A DNA stretch of 64,000 nt, taken from positions 248,001 to 312,000 of the forward strand of contig NZ_WBSL01000002.1 of assembly GCF_009377345.1 (NCBI RefSeq), written 5' to 3'. This document shows positions 49,291 through 61,443 of this stretch, in pieces. The stretch comes from Deinococcus terrestris. GTDB lineage: Bacteria > Deinococcota > Deinococci > Deinococcales > Deinococcaceae. The notes below the pieces were generated by a model. The model did no database searches. It saw only the letters and a list, made by a program, of their open reading frames with translations, and had not been told where the DNA came from. The position numbers were made by a program, and so were the translations under genes. How positions within the stretch are numbered: position 1 is the stretch's first letter; each line of letters opens with the position of its first letter.

Positions 49291-49797
49291 ATGACATTGA
49301 CCTACGTCACAGGGGACGCGACCGAGCCGGGGGGTACAGGCCCGCGCCTGCTGGTTCACGTCTGCAACGACATCGGGGCCTGGGGCCGAGGCTTCGTACT
49401 GGCCTTGTCGAAACGTTTCCCCGAACCTGAAAAGGCCTACAAGGATTGGGCGGCTAGGAAGACAGGTCACCCCTTTGAGCTGGGAGAAGTTCAGTTCGTG
49501 GAGGTCGAGCCTGACTTGACGGTGGCGAACCTGATCGGTCAACACGACATCGCCCGGAAAAATCGACTCACAGAGCGGCCCCCGGTGCGCTACGAAGCCA
49601 TCCGCACAGGACTGAAACGGGTCCGTGAGGAGGCTGAACGGACTGGGGCAACCGTTCACATGCCGCGCATCGGTGCAGGTGTGGCGGGTGGTGACTGGGC
49701 CGTGATCGCCCCCATCATTGAGGAGGAATTGGCCGCCCACGGCATAGCGGTGACGGTTTACGACCTCCCCACCGTCACGACGGGAGTGGAATCATGA
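49291..49797 (+). CDS. Macrodomain (ADP-ribose 1''-phosphate processing-like) protein
   Basis: The 168-aa protein begins MTLTYVTGDATEP and carries HVCNDIGAWGRGFVLALSKR and HMPRIGAGVAGGDW, the two loops that cradle ADP-ribose in Appr-1-p phosphatase/deacylase macrodomains. It is expected to bind or hydrolyse ADP-ribose derivatives. It stands inside an acyl-CoA operon, 10 nt after a thioesterase and overlapping the next gene by ATGA. Its link to the pathway is unclear; removal of O-acyl-ADP-ribose is one possibility. Confidence 0.88.
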   Translation: MTLTYVTGDATEPGGTGPRLLVHVCNDIGAWGRGFVLALSKRFPEPEKAYKDWAARKTGHPFELGEVQFVEVEPDLTVANLIGQHDIARKNRLTERPPVRYEAIRTGLKRVREEAERTGATVHMPRIGAGVAGGDWAVIAPIIEEELAAHGIAVTVYDLPTVTTGVES

Positions 49798-50882
49798 GAT
49801 TCCGCACCGTCCTCGGCCTGGCCCTCGGCGCGGGTCTGGGTTGGCTGCTGCTCGCGCCCACGCGGGTACGCCCGGTGGCGTGGGAGGGACCGGGCCTGAC
49901 CCCCTCGCGCACGGGCGGGCCGTATGCGGACAATGGGCGGCTGAACACCGCTGAGTTGTTTGCCCCGGTTCCCGGTCACACCTCGCCCGAGTCGGTGGCG
50001 GTGGACGCCCAGGGCCGCCTCTACAGCGGCTTCGGCGGCGGAGCCATCGTCCGTTTCCAGCCGGACGGCACCCGGCCCGAGGTCGTGGCGAACACGGGCG
50101 GGCGGCCCCTCGGCCTGCGCTTTCACCCGGACGGCTCGCTCCTCGTCGCGGACGCGCTGCGCGGGTTACTGCGGGTGCGGCTGGATGGGGGAGAGGTAGA
50201 CGTGCTCGCCACCGAAGCGGAGGGCGTCCCCTTCCGCTTTACTGACGATCTCGACGTGGACCGGGCCGGGCGTTTCGTCTACTTCACCGACGCGTCGAGC
50301 AAGTACGGGTGGCCGCACGAACTCCTCGACCTGCTGGAGCACGGCGGGCACGGGCGGGTGCTGCGGCATGACCTGGAGATGGGCGAGACGGTCGTGCTGG
50401 CGCGGGGGCTGAATTTCCCCAACGGGGTCACGCTGGGGCCGGACGAGGCGTATCTACTCGTCACCGAGACGGGCGGCCCAAAGGTTCACCGCCTGTGGCT
50501 GGTGGGCGAGAAGGCCGGGACGCTGGAAGTCTTCGCTGACTACCTCCCCGGCTATCCCGACAACGTGCGCTTCGACGGAGTGGGGACCTTCTGGGTCGCC
50601 CTGCCCAGCCGCCGCTCGCCGCTGCTGGACGCCACCGCGCGTCAGCCCTGGCTGCGGCGGGTCGCCGCCCGGATTGCCGAACGCGCCAAGCTCCCTCTTC
50701 CTGAGGAGTCCATGCTCGTCGCCTTGAACTTGGAAGGCCGCCCGGTCGCCTTCGCGCAGGGGAGCGGGCCGCAGAGTTACGGGTACATCACCCAGGTCCT
50801 GCCCCACGGCGACCACCTCATCCTGAGTTCGCTGCACGGCGAGACGCTGGCCCGCGTGCCGCTCTCGCGGGTGCGCCCGTGA
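49794..50882 (+). CDS. SMP-30/strictosidine synthase-like beta-propeller, membrane-anchored
   Basis: The 362-aa protein has an N-terminal hydrophobic anchor (RTVLGLALGAGLGWLLLAP) and then a six-bladed propeller with PESVAVDAQGRLYSGFGGG, FTDDLDVDRAGRFVYFTDASS and NFPNGVTLGPDEAYLLVTET. These match the strictosidine synthase/APMAP branch, known for lactonase or arylesterase activity. It probably faces outside. Its start and stop both overlap neighbours by 4 nt. Confidence 0.85.
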   Translation: MRFRTVLGLALGAGLGWLLLAPTRVRPVAWEGPGLTPSRTGGPYADNGRLNTAELFAPVPGHTSPESVAVDAQGRLYSGFGGGAIVRFQPDGTRPEVVANTGGRPLGLRFHPDGSLLVADALRGLLRVRLDGGEVDVLATEAEGVPFRFTDDLDVDRAGRFVYFTDASSKYGWPHELLDLLEHGGHGRVLRHDLEMGETVVLARGLNFPNGVTLGPDEAYLLVTETGGPKVHRLWLVGEKAGTLEVFADYLPGYPDNVRFDGVGTFWVALPSRRSPLLDATARQPWLRRVAARIAERAKLPLPEESMLVALNLEGRPVAFAQGSGPQSYGYITQVLPHGDHLILSSLHGETLARVPLSRVRP

Positions 50883-51210
50883 CCACCTACCTGCTGGAGC
50901 GAGACGGCGTGCTCCTCGCGCGGCTGCCGCTGCGCCACGCCGACGCCTTCGCCGTCCACTGCGACTTCCAGCCCACCGAAGCCTTCGCCCCCTACCGCGT
51001 CCTGTTCGACGAGGAAGCCCGCCTCACCGACGACCTGGCCCACGACGCCGACCCCGCCCTGATGACCCGCGCCGAGGCGCTGCTCGACGAGATTCTCGCC
51101 CTGGGGCTGACCGTCCGGCGGGAAGGCGGCGGCCCCGCCCGCGAGGTGCTGCTGGGCATTGAGGGCAACAGCGCCACCTTTCGCCCCCTGAACCCCGAGG
51201 AGGACCCCCT

Positions 51211-51214
<4 letters not shown>
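50879..51214 (+). CDS. Hypothetical protein, 111 aa
   Basis: I do not recognise it. It is soluble and acidic, starts from GTG in a GTGA overlap ([19 protein letters not shown]) and ends in an ATGA overlap with the acyl-CoA dehydrogenase gene. VLFDEEARL and [14 protein letters not shown] suggest an alpha/beta domain. The tight coupling to the dehydrogenase is the main support for a real gene. Confidence 0.65.
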
Positions 51215-52452
<1,238 letters not shown>

Positions 52453-52466
52453 AGCTTTAATCGGAT

Positions 52467-52472
52467 TAGAAT
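52467..52472 (+). promoter_or_regulatory. TAnnnT -10 box for the toxin-antitoxin pair
   Basis: TAGAAT is followed by 5 nt and the ATG of the AbrB-like antitoxin. The surrounding 25 nt are AT-richer than the operon around them. Confidence 0.5.
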
Positions 52473-52477
52473 TGACC

Positions 52478-52693
52478 ATGCGAAAGCGTCTCACCACCGT
52501 CGGAAAATCGCGGGCGGTCATCCTTCCCAAGGAACTCCTGGAGCTGTACGGCTTCAGCGAAGAAGTGGAAATAGAGCCGGTTGAGGGGGGATTGATTCTT
52601 CGCCCGGCCAGACGGGGGATGAGCTTTGAGGAAGCCGCCGACAAGCTGTTTGCGGAAAAGGATGACCTGCTGGAGCGCCTAAGCAAGGCATGA
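52478..52693 (+). CDS. AbrB/SpoVT-type antitoxin
   Basis: The 71-aa protein begins MRKRLTTVGKSRAVILPKEL, the swapped-hairpin AbrB DNA-binding domain (VGKSRAVILPKELLELYGF, ILRPARRG), followed by a helical C-terminus (SFEEAADKLFAEKDDLLERL) that would bind and neutralise the toxin. It should repress its own promoter. The stop overlaps the doc gene by ATGA. Confidence 0.88.
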   Translation: MRKRLTTVGKSRAVILPKELLELYGFSEEVEIEPVEGGLILRPARRGMSFEEAADKLFAEKDDLLERLSKA

Positions 52694-53079
52694 CGGTCTA
52701 CCTCACGCCCGAGCAGGTGACCGCGCTGCATGACCGGGCGCTGGCCCGTCACGGAGGCCCGTCCGGAATCCGCGACCCTGGAACGCTCGCTTCGGCGCTC
52801 GCGCAACCCGCAATGGAGGCGTTTGGGATGCAGCTCTACCCTTCGCTCCTGGAGAAGGCTGCGGCCTATCTCTTCTTCCTGGCCCGAAACCATGCCTTCG
52901 TCGACGGCAATAAGCGCACCGCCTACGCGGCGACGGCCGTCTTTCTGTCCATCAACGGCGCCGAACTGGACGGGCCTGACGACGCCGTATTCGCGCTGGT
53001 ACTGGACACCGCTCAGGGAAAGCATCCTGACCCCAGAGCCGTCGCCGACGCTCTTCGGCCTCTCGTGGCCCTTCCGTAG
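52690..53079 (+). CDS. doc: Doc-type toxin (Fic fold)
   Basis: The 129-aa protein has the Fic/Doc motif NHAFVDGNKRTAYAATAVFL, where the His is catalytic; Doc toxins phosphorylate EF-Tu and stop translation. PSGIRDPGTLASALAQP is the typical Doc N-terminal segment. The motif is intact, so the toxin is probably active. The pair interrupts an acyl-CoA operon between the dehydrogenase and an SDR gene. Confidence 0.9.
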   Translation: MTVYLTPEQVTALHDRALARHGGPSGIRDPGTLASALAQPAMEAFGMQLYPSLLEKAAAYLFFLARNHAFVDGNKRTAYAATAVFLSINGAELDGPDDAVFALVLDTAQGKHPDPRAVADALRPLVALP

Positions 53080-53098
53080 TGCTGCACAAGGAGACCCT

Positions 53099-54999
<1,901 letters not shown>

Positions 55000-55053
55000 G
55001 CGGGGCGCGAGGGCATGATCCTTCCCTGAACACGACTTTCAGCGCGGGAAGCC

Positions 55054-55059
55054 TACGCT
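55054..55059 (+). promoter_or_regulatory. TAnnnT -10 box for the YetF-like gene
   Basis: TACGCT is followed by 6 nt and ATG. It suggests a second transcript for the last three genes of the cluster. Confidence 0.5.
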
Positions 55060-55065
55060 GCCCGC

Positions 55066-55566
55066 ATGGAACTGTTCTGGTCGGTCCTGACGGACATCCT
55101 GACGCCGCAGGGAGGCTGGTCGCTGCGGCTGATTCTGCGGATCGTCCTGAGTTCGCTGCTGCTGCTGGGCTACGTGATTGTCCTCGCCCGGATCTTCGGC
55201 TCGCGCACTTTCGCGTCCTTTACCTCCTTCGACTTTCTGGTCAACGTCGCGGCGGGGTCGCTGGTCGCCAGCGCCATCCTGGGCAACTCCATTGTCGAGT
55301 CGGCGCTGAGCCTGCTCGTGCTGGTGCTCGCGCAGTGGGGTATCTCGGCGTGGGGGGCGCGGTCGGAAGCGGTGCAGGACACCTTCGACAATTCCCCAGT
55401 CGTACTGGTCGAAAATGGGCAGGTGCGGGAAGGCGCGATGCGCCGCTCGCGGGTGGCCCGCGCCACCCTGGAAGGCAAGATGCGCGAGGCGGGCGTGACC
55501 GAATTGTCGGACGTAAAGTTCGCCGTGCTGGAATCGGGGGGGACCATCAGCGTCGTGAAGGCGTGA
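55066..55566 (+). CDS. YetF/DUF421-family membrane protein
   Basis: The 166-aa protein has three N-terminal membrane helices (from about residues 22, 55 and 78) and a cytoplasmic domain with VVLVENGQVREGAMRRSRVA and the terminal EGKMREAGVTELSDVKFAVLESGGTISVVK, standard for DUF421/YetF. The family is linked to spore or stress membranes in Bacillus, but its biochemical role is unknown. It has its own leaderless-type start. Confidence 0.88.
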   Translation: MELFWSVLTDILTPQGGWSLRLILRIVLSSLLLLGYVIVLARIFGSRTFASFTSFDFLVNVAAGSLVASAILGNSIVESALSLLVLVLAQWGISAWGARSEAVQDTFDNSPVVLVENGQVREGAMRRSRVARATLEGKMREAGVTELSDVKFAVLESGGTISVVKA

Positions 55567-55578
55567 GAGGCGGGCCGC

Positions 55579-56283
55579 ATGAGTGAACTTATCCTCGTGC
55601 GGCACGGGCAGGCCACCCCCTTCGAGGCCGACACCGACCGCCTTTCCCCGCTGGGCGAGGCGCAGGCCCGCGCCGTGGGCGAGTGGCTGGTCGAGTCTGG
55701 CCTGGAGCCCACCGACGTGATCTCCGGCTCCTTGATTCGCCAGCGAGAGAGCGCCCGCCTCGCCTCGGAAGCGGCGGGAGGGAGCTGGCCCGACCCTGTG
55801 ACCGACCCCCGGCTGGCCGAGTACGACGGCGACGGCCTGATCCGCACCCTCGCACCCCTGCTGGCAGCCCGTGACCCCGGCTTCGACGCCCTGCTGCGGG
55901 CCTCTGAGGCTTCGCGGGAGGGGCTAGACCGCAACCGCCACCTTCAGCGGATGCTCGAACCCCTGGCGGCCGCTTACCTGCGCGGCGAGGTCGCGCACGC
56001 GGACGTGGAGCCGTGGGCGGAGTTCCGCGCCCGCGTCCACGCCTTCCTGCGCGAGTTGCTGGCGGGGCCGTCGGGCCGCACCGTGCTCGCCTTCACCTCG
56101 GGCGGCGTAATTGGCGTGACGGTGGCGGCGGTGCTCCGCGCCCCCGACGAGTCCGCCCTCACGCTGAACTGGCGCGTCCGCAACGGCAGCCTCACCCGCC
56201 TGACCTACGGCGGGGGCCGCGCCAGCCTCGATTCCTTCAATGAAACGGCCCACCTGAACGAAGCCCTCTCGTCCTGGCGCTAA
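55579..56283 (+). CDS. Histidine phosphatase family protein, second His replaced
   Basis: The 234-aa protein has the RHG motif (ILVRHGQATPFEADTDRLSP) with the His nucleophile and the downstream Arg in GSLIRQRESA. The second catalytic His, usually in S-H-G-G, is Ser in LAFTSGGVIGVTVAAVL. Members with this change are found near ACAD/APH-kinase genes, as here; they may act on phosphorylated acyl intermediates with altered chemistry. It begins 12 nt after the YetF-like gene. Confidence 0.85.
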   Translation: MSELILVRHGQATPFEADTDRLSPLGEAQARAVGEWLVESGLEPTDVISGSLIRQRESARLASEAAGGSWPDPVTDPRLAEYDGDGLIRTLAPLLAARDPGFDALLRASEASREGLDRNRHLQRMLEPLAAAYLRGEVAHADVEPWAEFRARVHAFLRELLAGPSGRTVLAFTSGGVIGVTVAAVLRAPDESALTLNWRVRNGSLTRLTYGGGRASLDSFNETAHLNEALSSWR

Positions 56284-56292
56284 AGGAGTCCC

Positions 56293-57219
56293 ATGTCCCT
56301 CGACCCCCACCTCAAGGAAATCCTGCTGATGATGGCCGCCGCCCCCCAGCCCACCGGCCTGGAGGAGATGCGGGCTGCCGTGGTCGCCAACGCCGCCCGG
56401 ATGCCGAAGCGCCCGGTCCAGATTGCTGGAACACGCGACATGACAGTTCCCGGCCCCGCCTCCGACCTCCCCGCCCGGCTGTACACCCCGGAGGGCGAGG
56501 GGCCGCACCCGCTCACGGTCTACTTCCACGGCGGCGGGTTTGTCGCCTACTCCATCGAGACGCATGACAGCGTGTGCCGGGAACTCTGCGCCGTGGCGAA
56601 CACGGCCGTCCTGAGTGTCGAGTACCGCCTCGCGCCCGAGCACCGCTTTCCCGCCGGGGTGGAGGATGCCTACGCCGCGCTGACCTGGGCTGCCGCGCAC
56701 GGGGAGGAGCTGGGGGCGGACACCTCGCGCCTCGCCCTGGCCGGGGACAGCGCGGGCGCGAGCCTGTGTATCGCCTGCACCCTGCTGGCGAGGGACAACG
56801 GTGGTCCCGCGATCCGTGCCCAACTGCTGATCTATCCGGCGGCCGACTTCGTGAACACGGACCGTTACCCCAGCCGCCGGGAGAATGCGGAGGGCTACTT
56901 CCTGACCGAAGAGCGGATGCGCTTTTTCGGGCAGATGTACCTCCAGGACGCCGCCCACGGTGCCCACCCCCATGTCTCGCCCCTCCATGCCGCCGAGTTG
57001 CATGACCTCCCACCCGCCCTGGTAATGACCGCCGAGTTCGACCCCCTGCGCGACGAGGGCGCAGCCTACGCGCAGGCTCTTCAGGCGGCGGGTGTCCGCG
57101 CCGAGCACCTTCCCGGCCCCGGCATGATCCACGGCTTTGCCAACATGACGGCCCTCTCGCCCGCTGCCGCCGGGCTGCTCGACCAGGCGGCGGCGTGGTT
57201 GGGGCGCGAACTCTCCTGA
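56293..57219 (+). CDS. Alpha/beta-hydrolase, hormone-sensitive-lipase type esterase
   Basis: The 308-aa enzyme has the oxyanion motif YFHGGGFVAYS, the nucleophile Ser in LAGDSAGASL, Asp in EFDPLRDEG and His in MIHGFANM, the complete HSL-family triad. It should hydrolyse short-chain esters or a lactone. AAAGGAG precedes the ATG. It closes the acyl-metabolism cluster. Confidence 0.92.
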   Translation: MSLDPHLKEILLMMAAAPQPTGLEEMRAAVVANAARMPKRPVQIAGTRDMTVPGPASDLPARLYTPEGEGPHPLTVYFHGGGFVAYSIETHDSVCRELCAVANTAVLSVEYRLAPEHRFPAGVEDAYAALTWAAAHGEELGADTSRLALAGDSAGASLCIACTLLARDNGGPAIRAQLLIYPAADFVNTDRYPSRRENAEGYFLTEERMRFFGQMYLQDAAHGAHPHVSPLHAAELHDLPPALVMTAEFDPLRDEGAAYAQALQAAGVRAEHLPGPGMIHGFANMTALSPAAAGLLDQAAAWLGRELS

Positions 57220-57541
57220 CACGGCCCGGACGAGTGCAGGGGCCTCCTCCCTATCCCGAGCGGGGGTAAGTGCCCACAAGACAGCCGTGGACTCTGGAGC
57301 CCAGGGAGGCAGGCAACGGGAGGAGTCACGGCCCTCAGAGCCTGTTTTAAAAGTGGAACGGCGCTTTTCATCGGCGCGGTAAACAGGGGGTTTTGCCCCT
57401 CCCCCCTTGCGGGGGACTGGGACAACTCGCACCGCGAGAGGCTGGGACTCGTAGAGCTGCCCCGCAGAGGGGGGAACGCACACGACTTCCCAGCGCACGC
57501 CACGGACGATGAGTACCCTTCTGAAACAGGCCCTCGGGGGC
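57220..57541. other. Intergenic region between convergent genes
   Basis: There is no supported gene. The region holds an inverted repeat CCTGTTT/AAACAGG (57341-57347 and 57381-57387), a CCCCC/GGGGG hairpin near 57403-57416 and several pyrimidine-rich runs. Either hairpin could end transcription from the esterase or the diguanylate cyclase, but neither has a clean T tract. Confidence 0.35.
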
Positions 57542-58666
57542 TTACCCCCTCGCCCGCTCGGGGGGGGGTGGGCCACCCACACAGACGCGGTCGCGCCCGG
57601 CGGCCTTGGCGCGGTACAGGGCCACGTCGGCGCGGGCCACCCAGCGGTCGAGGTCGTCGCCGGGCCGGGCCTCGGCCACTCCCAGGCTGGCGGTCACGGG
57701 GCCAGCCTCCGCAAAGGGGGAGGCGCCGATCTCCCGGCGCAGCCGCTCGGCGACCTGACTCGCTCCCGGCGCGTCGGCGCCCGGCAGCACGATCAGAAAT
57801 TCCTCGCCGCCCCAGCGCCCCACGGTGTCGGTCCCGCGCAGGGCGCCGCGCAGCCGGGCCGCCGCCTGGGCCAGCACCGCGTCCCCGACGTTGTGGCCGT
57901 GGCGGTCGTTGATGCCCTTGAAGTGGTCGAGGTCGAGCAGAATCAGGCAGGCGGGCTGGCCTGGGGCCTCCAGCAGCCGCTCGACGGCCGCGTAAAGGGC
58001 GCGGCGGTTGGGGAGCCCGGTCAGGGCGTCGGTGTTCGCCAGCGCCTCCAGGGTCAGGCGCTCCCCACGCTCCAGCAGGAAATGCTGGCGGTACCACGCC
58101 AGCCCGTAGAGCAGCACCAGGATGGCCCCGCAGGTGAGTTGCACCCGCACGAGCTCGGGCAGGTCGCCGGGACCGCGCCCGCGCAGGACCAGACCCGTCC
58201 AGGGCAGCGCCACACACAGGGCATACAGCCCGGCCGACACCAGCAGCGCACCCCGCGCACTCAGCAGCAGGTAGCTCAGGATGGACAGCGCCACCAGCAT
58301 CCAGTAGGCCGAACTCGCCAGGCCCAGCGCCGCTTGCTCTGGGGCGATCAGGGCCAGGGCCATCTGCGCGGCGATCGCCAGCACGTTGCTGACAAACACC
58401 ACCCGTTCGGCCACCACCAGCGGTCGCCCCCGCAGCAGCCACGCAGCCGTCCACAGGCACATGAGTAGCAGCAGGGGGTGGACGTACAGCACATAGGGGT
58501 CATAAGGTCCGCGCCCCCAGGTCAGCAGCCACACCAGCGCGAGCACGGCGGCCCCCACTCCCAGCGCGGCGAGGTACAGTCGGCGCCGGAGCCCCTCGGC
58601 CACATTCCCCCCCGCTCCTCCGGGAAGGGTCGGCGGCGTGAAGCGGCGGCGGTCCGGCACGGGCAT
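57542..58666 (-). CDS. Diguanylate cyclase with membrane sensor region
   Basis: The 374-aa protein makes cyclic di-GMP. Residues ~35-200 contain six hydrophobic helices in pairs, an uncharacterised membrane input module. The GGDEF domain (about 215-370) has TDALTGLPNRRALYAAVERL, LDLDHFKGINDRHGHNVGD, the active site RWGGEEF and an intact inhibitory I-site (RGTD, five residues before GGEEF). It should be active and product-inhibited. The ATG at 58666 lies 8 nt after TACTCT, so it is probably leaderless; a longer frame upstream overlaps non-coding sequence. Confidence 0.9.
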   Translation of the reverse strand: MPVPDRRRFTPPTLPGGAGGNVAEGLRRRLYLAALGVGAAVLALVWLLTWGRGPYDPYVLYVHPLLLLMCLWTAAWLLRGRPLVVAERVVFVSNVLAIAAQMALALIAPEQAALGLASSAYWMLVALSILSYLLLSARGALLVSAGLYALCVALPWTGLVLRGRGPGDLPELVRVQLTCGAILVLLYGLAWYRQHFLLERGERLTLEALANTDALTGLPNRRALYAAVERLLEAPGQPACLILLDLDHFKGINDRHGHNVGDAVLAQAAARLRGALRGTDTVGRWGGEEFLIVLPGADAPGASQVAERLRREIGASPFAEAGPVTASLGVAEARPGDDLDRWVARADVALYRAKAAGRDRVCVGGPPPPERARG

Positions 58667-59020
58667 GTTCCCCGAGAGTACAACCGCGCCTCCCTTTTCC
58701 CGCCGGGGGGCCTCCTGATGATGAGGGCCACCCCAAGCCTTCTTGAGTCTTCTTACATTGCAGGATGAAGTTTTTCTCCAGGCTTGGTCTGTCCGCTTCG
58801 CCCGGAAGCGTTCTAAAATGTGCCGTCCCCACACGTGCGAGGTGTCTCGGCGTGCTGGCGAATGGCGGAGACCAGAGCGACCAGCATCCACGGGACCGCT
58901 TCCCGCCAACATACGCAGGCAGAGGTGGCCCAGGCTGCCGGGGTTCCTGCGGGCTGTGCCGGGCTTTCCAGCGCACAGCCGCCTTCTTCTCTGATGTTCA
59001 CCCTGCGGAGGGCTCCTACG
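58667..59020. other. Divergent promoter region, no gene supported
   Basis: It lies between the diguanylate cyclase and the glycosyltransferase. TACTCT (58680-58675, minus) is the likely -10 of the cyclase. On the plus strand TAAAAT occurs at 58813-58818, giving a possible ~200-nt leader for the glycosyltransferase. Small open frames here have no start signals. Confidence 0.35.
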
Positions 59021-60205
59021 ATGAATCTGTCCATGACCTCACTGCCCACCCGTACTGCCGCGCCCGCCCTGCTGGTGGTGGCCCACCTGCGCTGGGACTT
59101 CGTGTTTCAGCGGCCCCAGCACCTGATGACGCGGGCGGCCCGCTCCCGGCGGGTGTACTACATCGAGGAGCCCGTGTTCGGCGCCCACGCGGACCACCTC
59201 GTCTCGCGTGAGGAGGCGTGCGGCGTGACGGTGGTCCAGCCCCACGTCGAAGCGGGACACAGCCCGGCCGAGTCGCAGGCGCGGACCGCCCGGCTGCTGT
59301 GCGGGCTGGTGCAGGAGCAGGAGCTGGCCGAGTACGACCTGTGGGTCTACACGCCCTACGAGTTGCCCATCACGGCCGGACTCACCCCACGCGTGACCGT
59401 CTACGACTGCATGGACGAACTCGCCCAGTTCAAGGGCGCCCCCCCCGAGCTGCGCGAGCGCGAGGACCAGCTGTTCGAGCAGGCCGACCTCGTCTTCACG
59501 GGCGGTCACCGCCTGTACGAGGCCAAGCGTGAGCGGCACGCGGGGGCCCACCCCTTTCCCTCCAGCGTGGAGGTCGAGCACTTCGCCCGTGCGCGCCAGA
59601 ACCCGGAGGACGCCCCGGACCAGCGGAACCTGCCCCGGCCCCGGCTGGGCTTTTACGGCGTGATCGACGAGCGCTTCGACATCGAGCTGATCGGTGAACT
59701 CGCCCGCCGTCGCCCGGAGTGGCAGTTCGTGCTGCTGGGGCCGGTCGTGAAGATTGACCCCGCCGACCTACCGCGCGGTGAGAACCTGCACTACCTGGGC
59801 ATGAAGAGCTACAGCGAACTCCCCACCTACCTCGCGTACTGGGACGTGGCGCTGCTGCCCTTCGCGCTGAACGAGGCCACCGAGTTCATCAGCCCCACCA
59901 AGACGCCCGAGTACCTTGCGGCGGGGGTGCCGGTCGTGTCCACCCCCATCCGCGACGTGGTGCGGCCCTATGGCGAGAAAGACCTCGTGCGGATCGCCCA
60001 GGGTGTGGACGACTTCGAGGCCGCCTGTGCCGAGGCCCTCGCAGAGCGTCCTACCTCCGCCGGGGAGGAGCGCCGTGCCCGTGCCGACGTGCACCTCTCG
60101 ACCCTCTCCTGGGACCGCACCTGGCGGGACATGAGCGCCCTCATCGAACGGGCAGCGGCCGAGAAGCAGGCTGAGAGCGCCCTGGCCGGTGTCGCCGATG
60201 ATTGA
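59021..60205 (+). CDS. Glycosyltransferase (GT-B, family 1-like)
   Basis: The 394-aa protein is a GT-B sugar transferase: N-terminal LLVVAHLRWDFVFQRPQHLM, a hinge around YGVIDERFDIELIGELA, and the nucleotide-sugar segment FALNEATEFISPTKTPEYLAAGVPVVSTP near residue 300. This kind often stands beside UDP-galactopyranose mutase, as here, and may transfer galactofuranose or a related sugar onto an envelope polymer. GGAGGG lies 8 nt before the ATG at 59021; ATG at 59033 is an alternative. Confidence 0.88.
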   Translation: MNLSMTSLPTRTAAPALLVVAHLRWDFVFQRPQHLMTRAARSRRVYYIEEPVFGAHADHLVSREEACGVTVVQPHVEAGHSPAESQARTARLLCGLVQEQELAEYDLWVYTPYELPITAGLTPRVTVYDCMDELAQFKGAPPELREREDQLFEQADLVFTGGHRLYEAKRERHAGAHPFPSSVEVEHFARARQNPEDAPDQRNLPRPRLGFYGVIDERFDIELIGELARRRPEWQFVLLGPVVKIDPADLPRGENLHYLGMKSYSELPTYLAYWDVALLPFALNEATEFISPTKTPEYLAAGVPVVSTPIRDVVRPYGEKDLVRIAQGVDDFEAACAEALAERPTSAGEERRARADVHLSTLSWDRTWRDMSALIERAAAEKQAESALAGVADD

Positions 60206-60223
60206 AGCTACGCCCGGCGGCGC

Positions 60224-60229
60224 TAGGAT
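60224..60229 (+). promoter_or_regulatory. TAnnnT -10 box for glf (decides a GTG start)
   Basis: TAGGAT is followed by 7 nt and GTG-ACT-TCT. The spacing matches the other leaderless starts and supports the GTG over ATGs further upstream. Confidence 0.5.
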
Positions 60230-60236
60230 GGCCTCT

Positions 60237-61367
<1,131 letters not shown>

Positions 61368-61387
61368 GTCCCACTTTCACCCTTCCG

Positions 61388-61413
61388 CCCCAGCTCCCCG
61401 GCTGGGGTTTTTT
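61388..61413 (+). terminator. Intrinsic terminator after glf
   Basis: CCCCAGC pairs with GCTGGGG across a 6-nt loop and is followed by six T residues, 20 nt past the glf stop. Confidence 0.9.
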
Positions 61414-61421
61414 GCTGGCCG

Positions 61422-61443
61422 CTGGCGACTGGAAGCTGGCGAC
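61422..61443 (-). repeat. GCCAG-type intergenic repeat, copy C
   Basis: The exact reverse complement of 48308-48329, lying between the glf terminator and the stop codon of the tryptophan dioxygenase gene. Confidence 0.65.

Noticed and set aside
58765..59211. A 148-codon frame overlapping the glycosyltransferase start
   Set aside because: It runs out of frame into the glycosyltransferase gene and its composition is Gly/Arg/Pro-rich noise.
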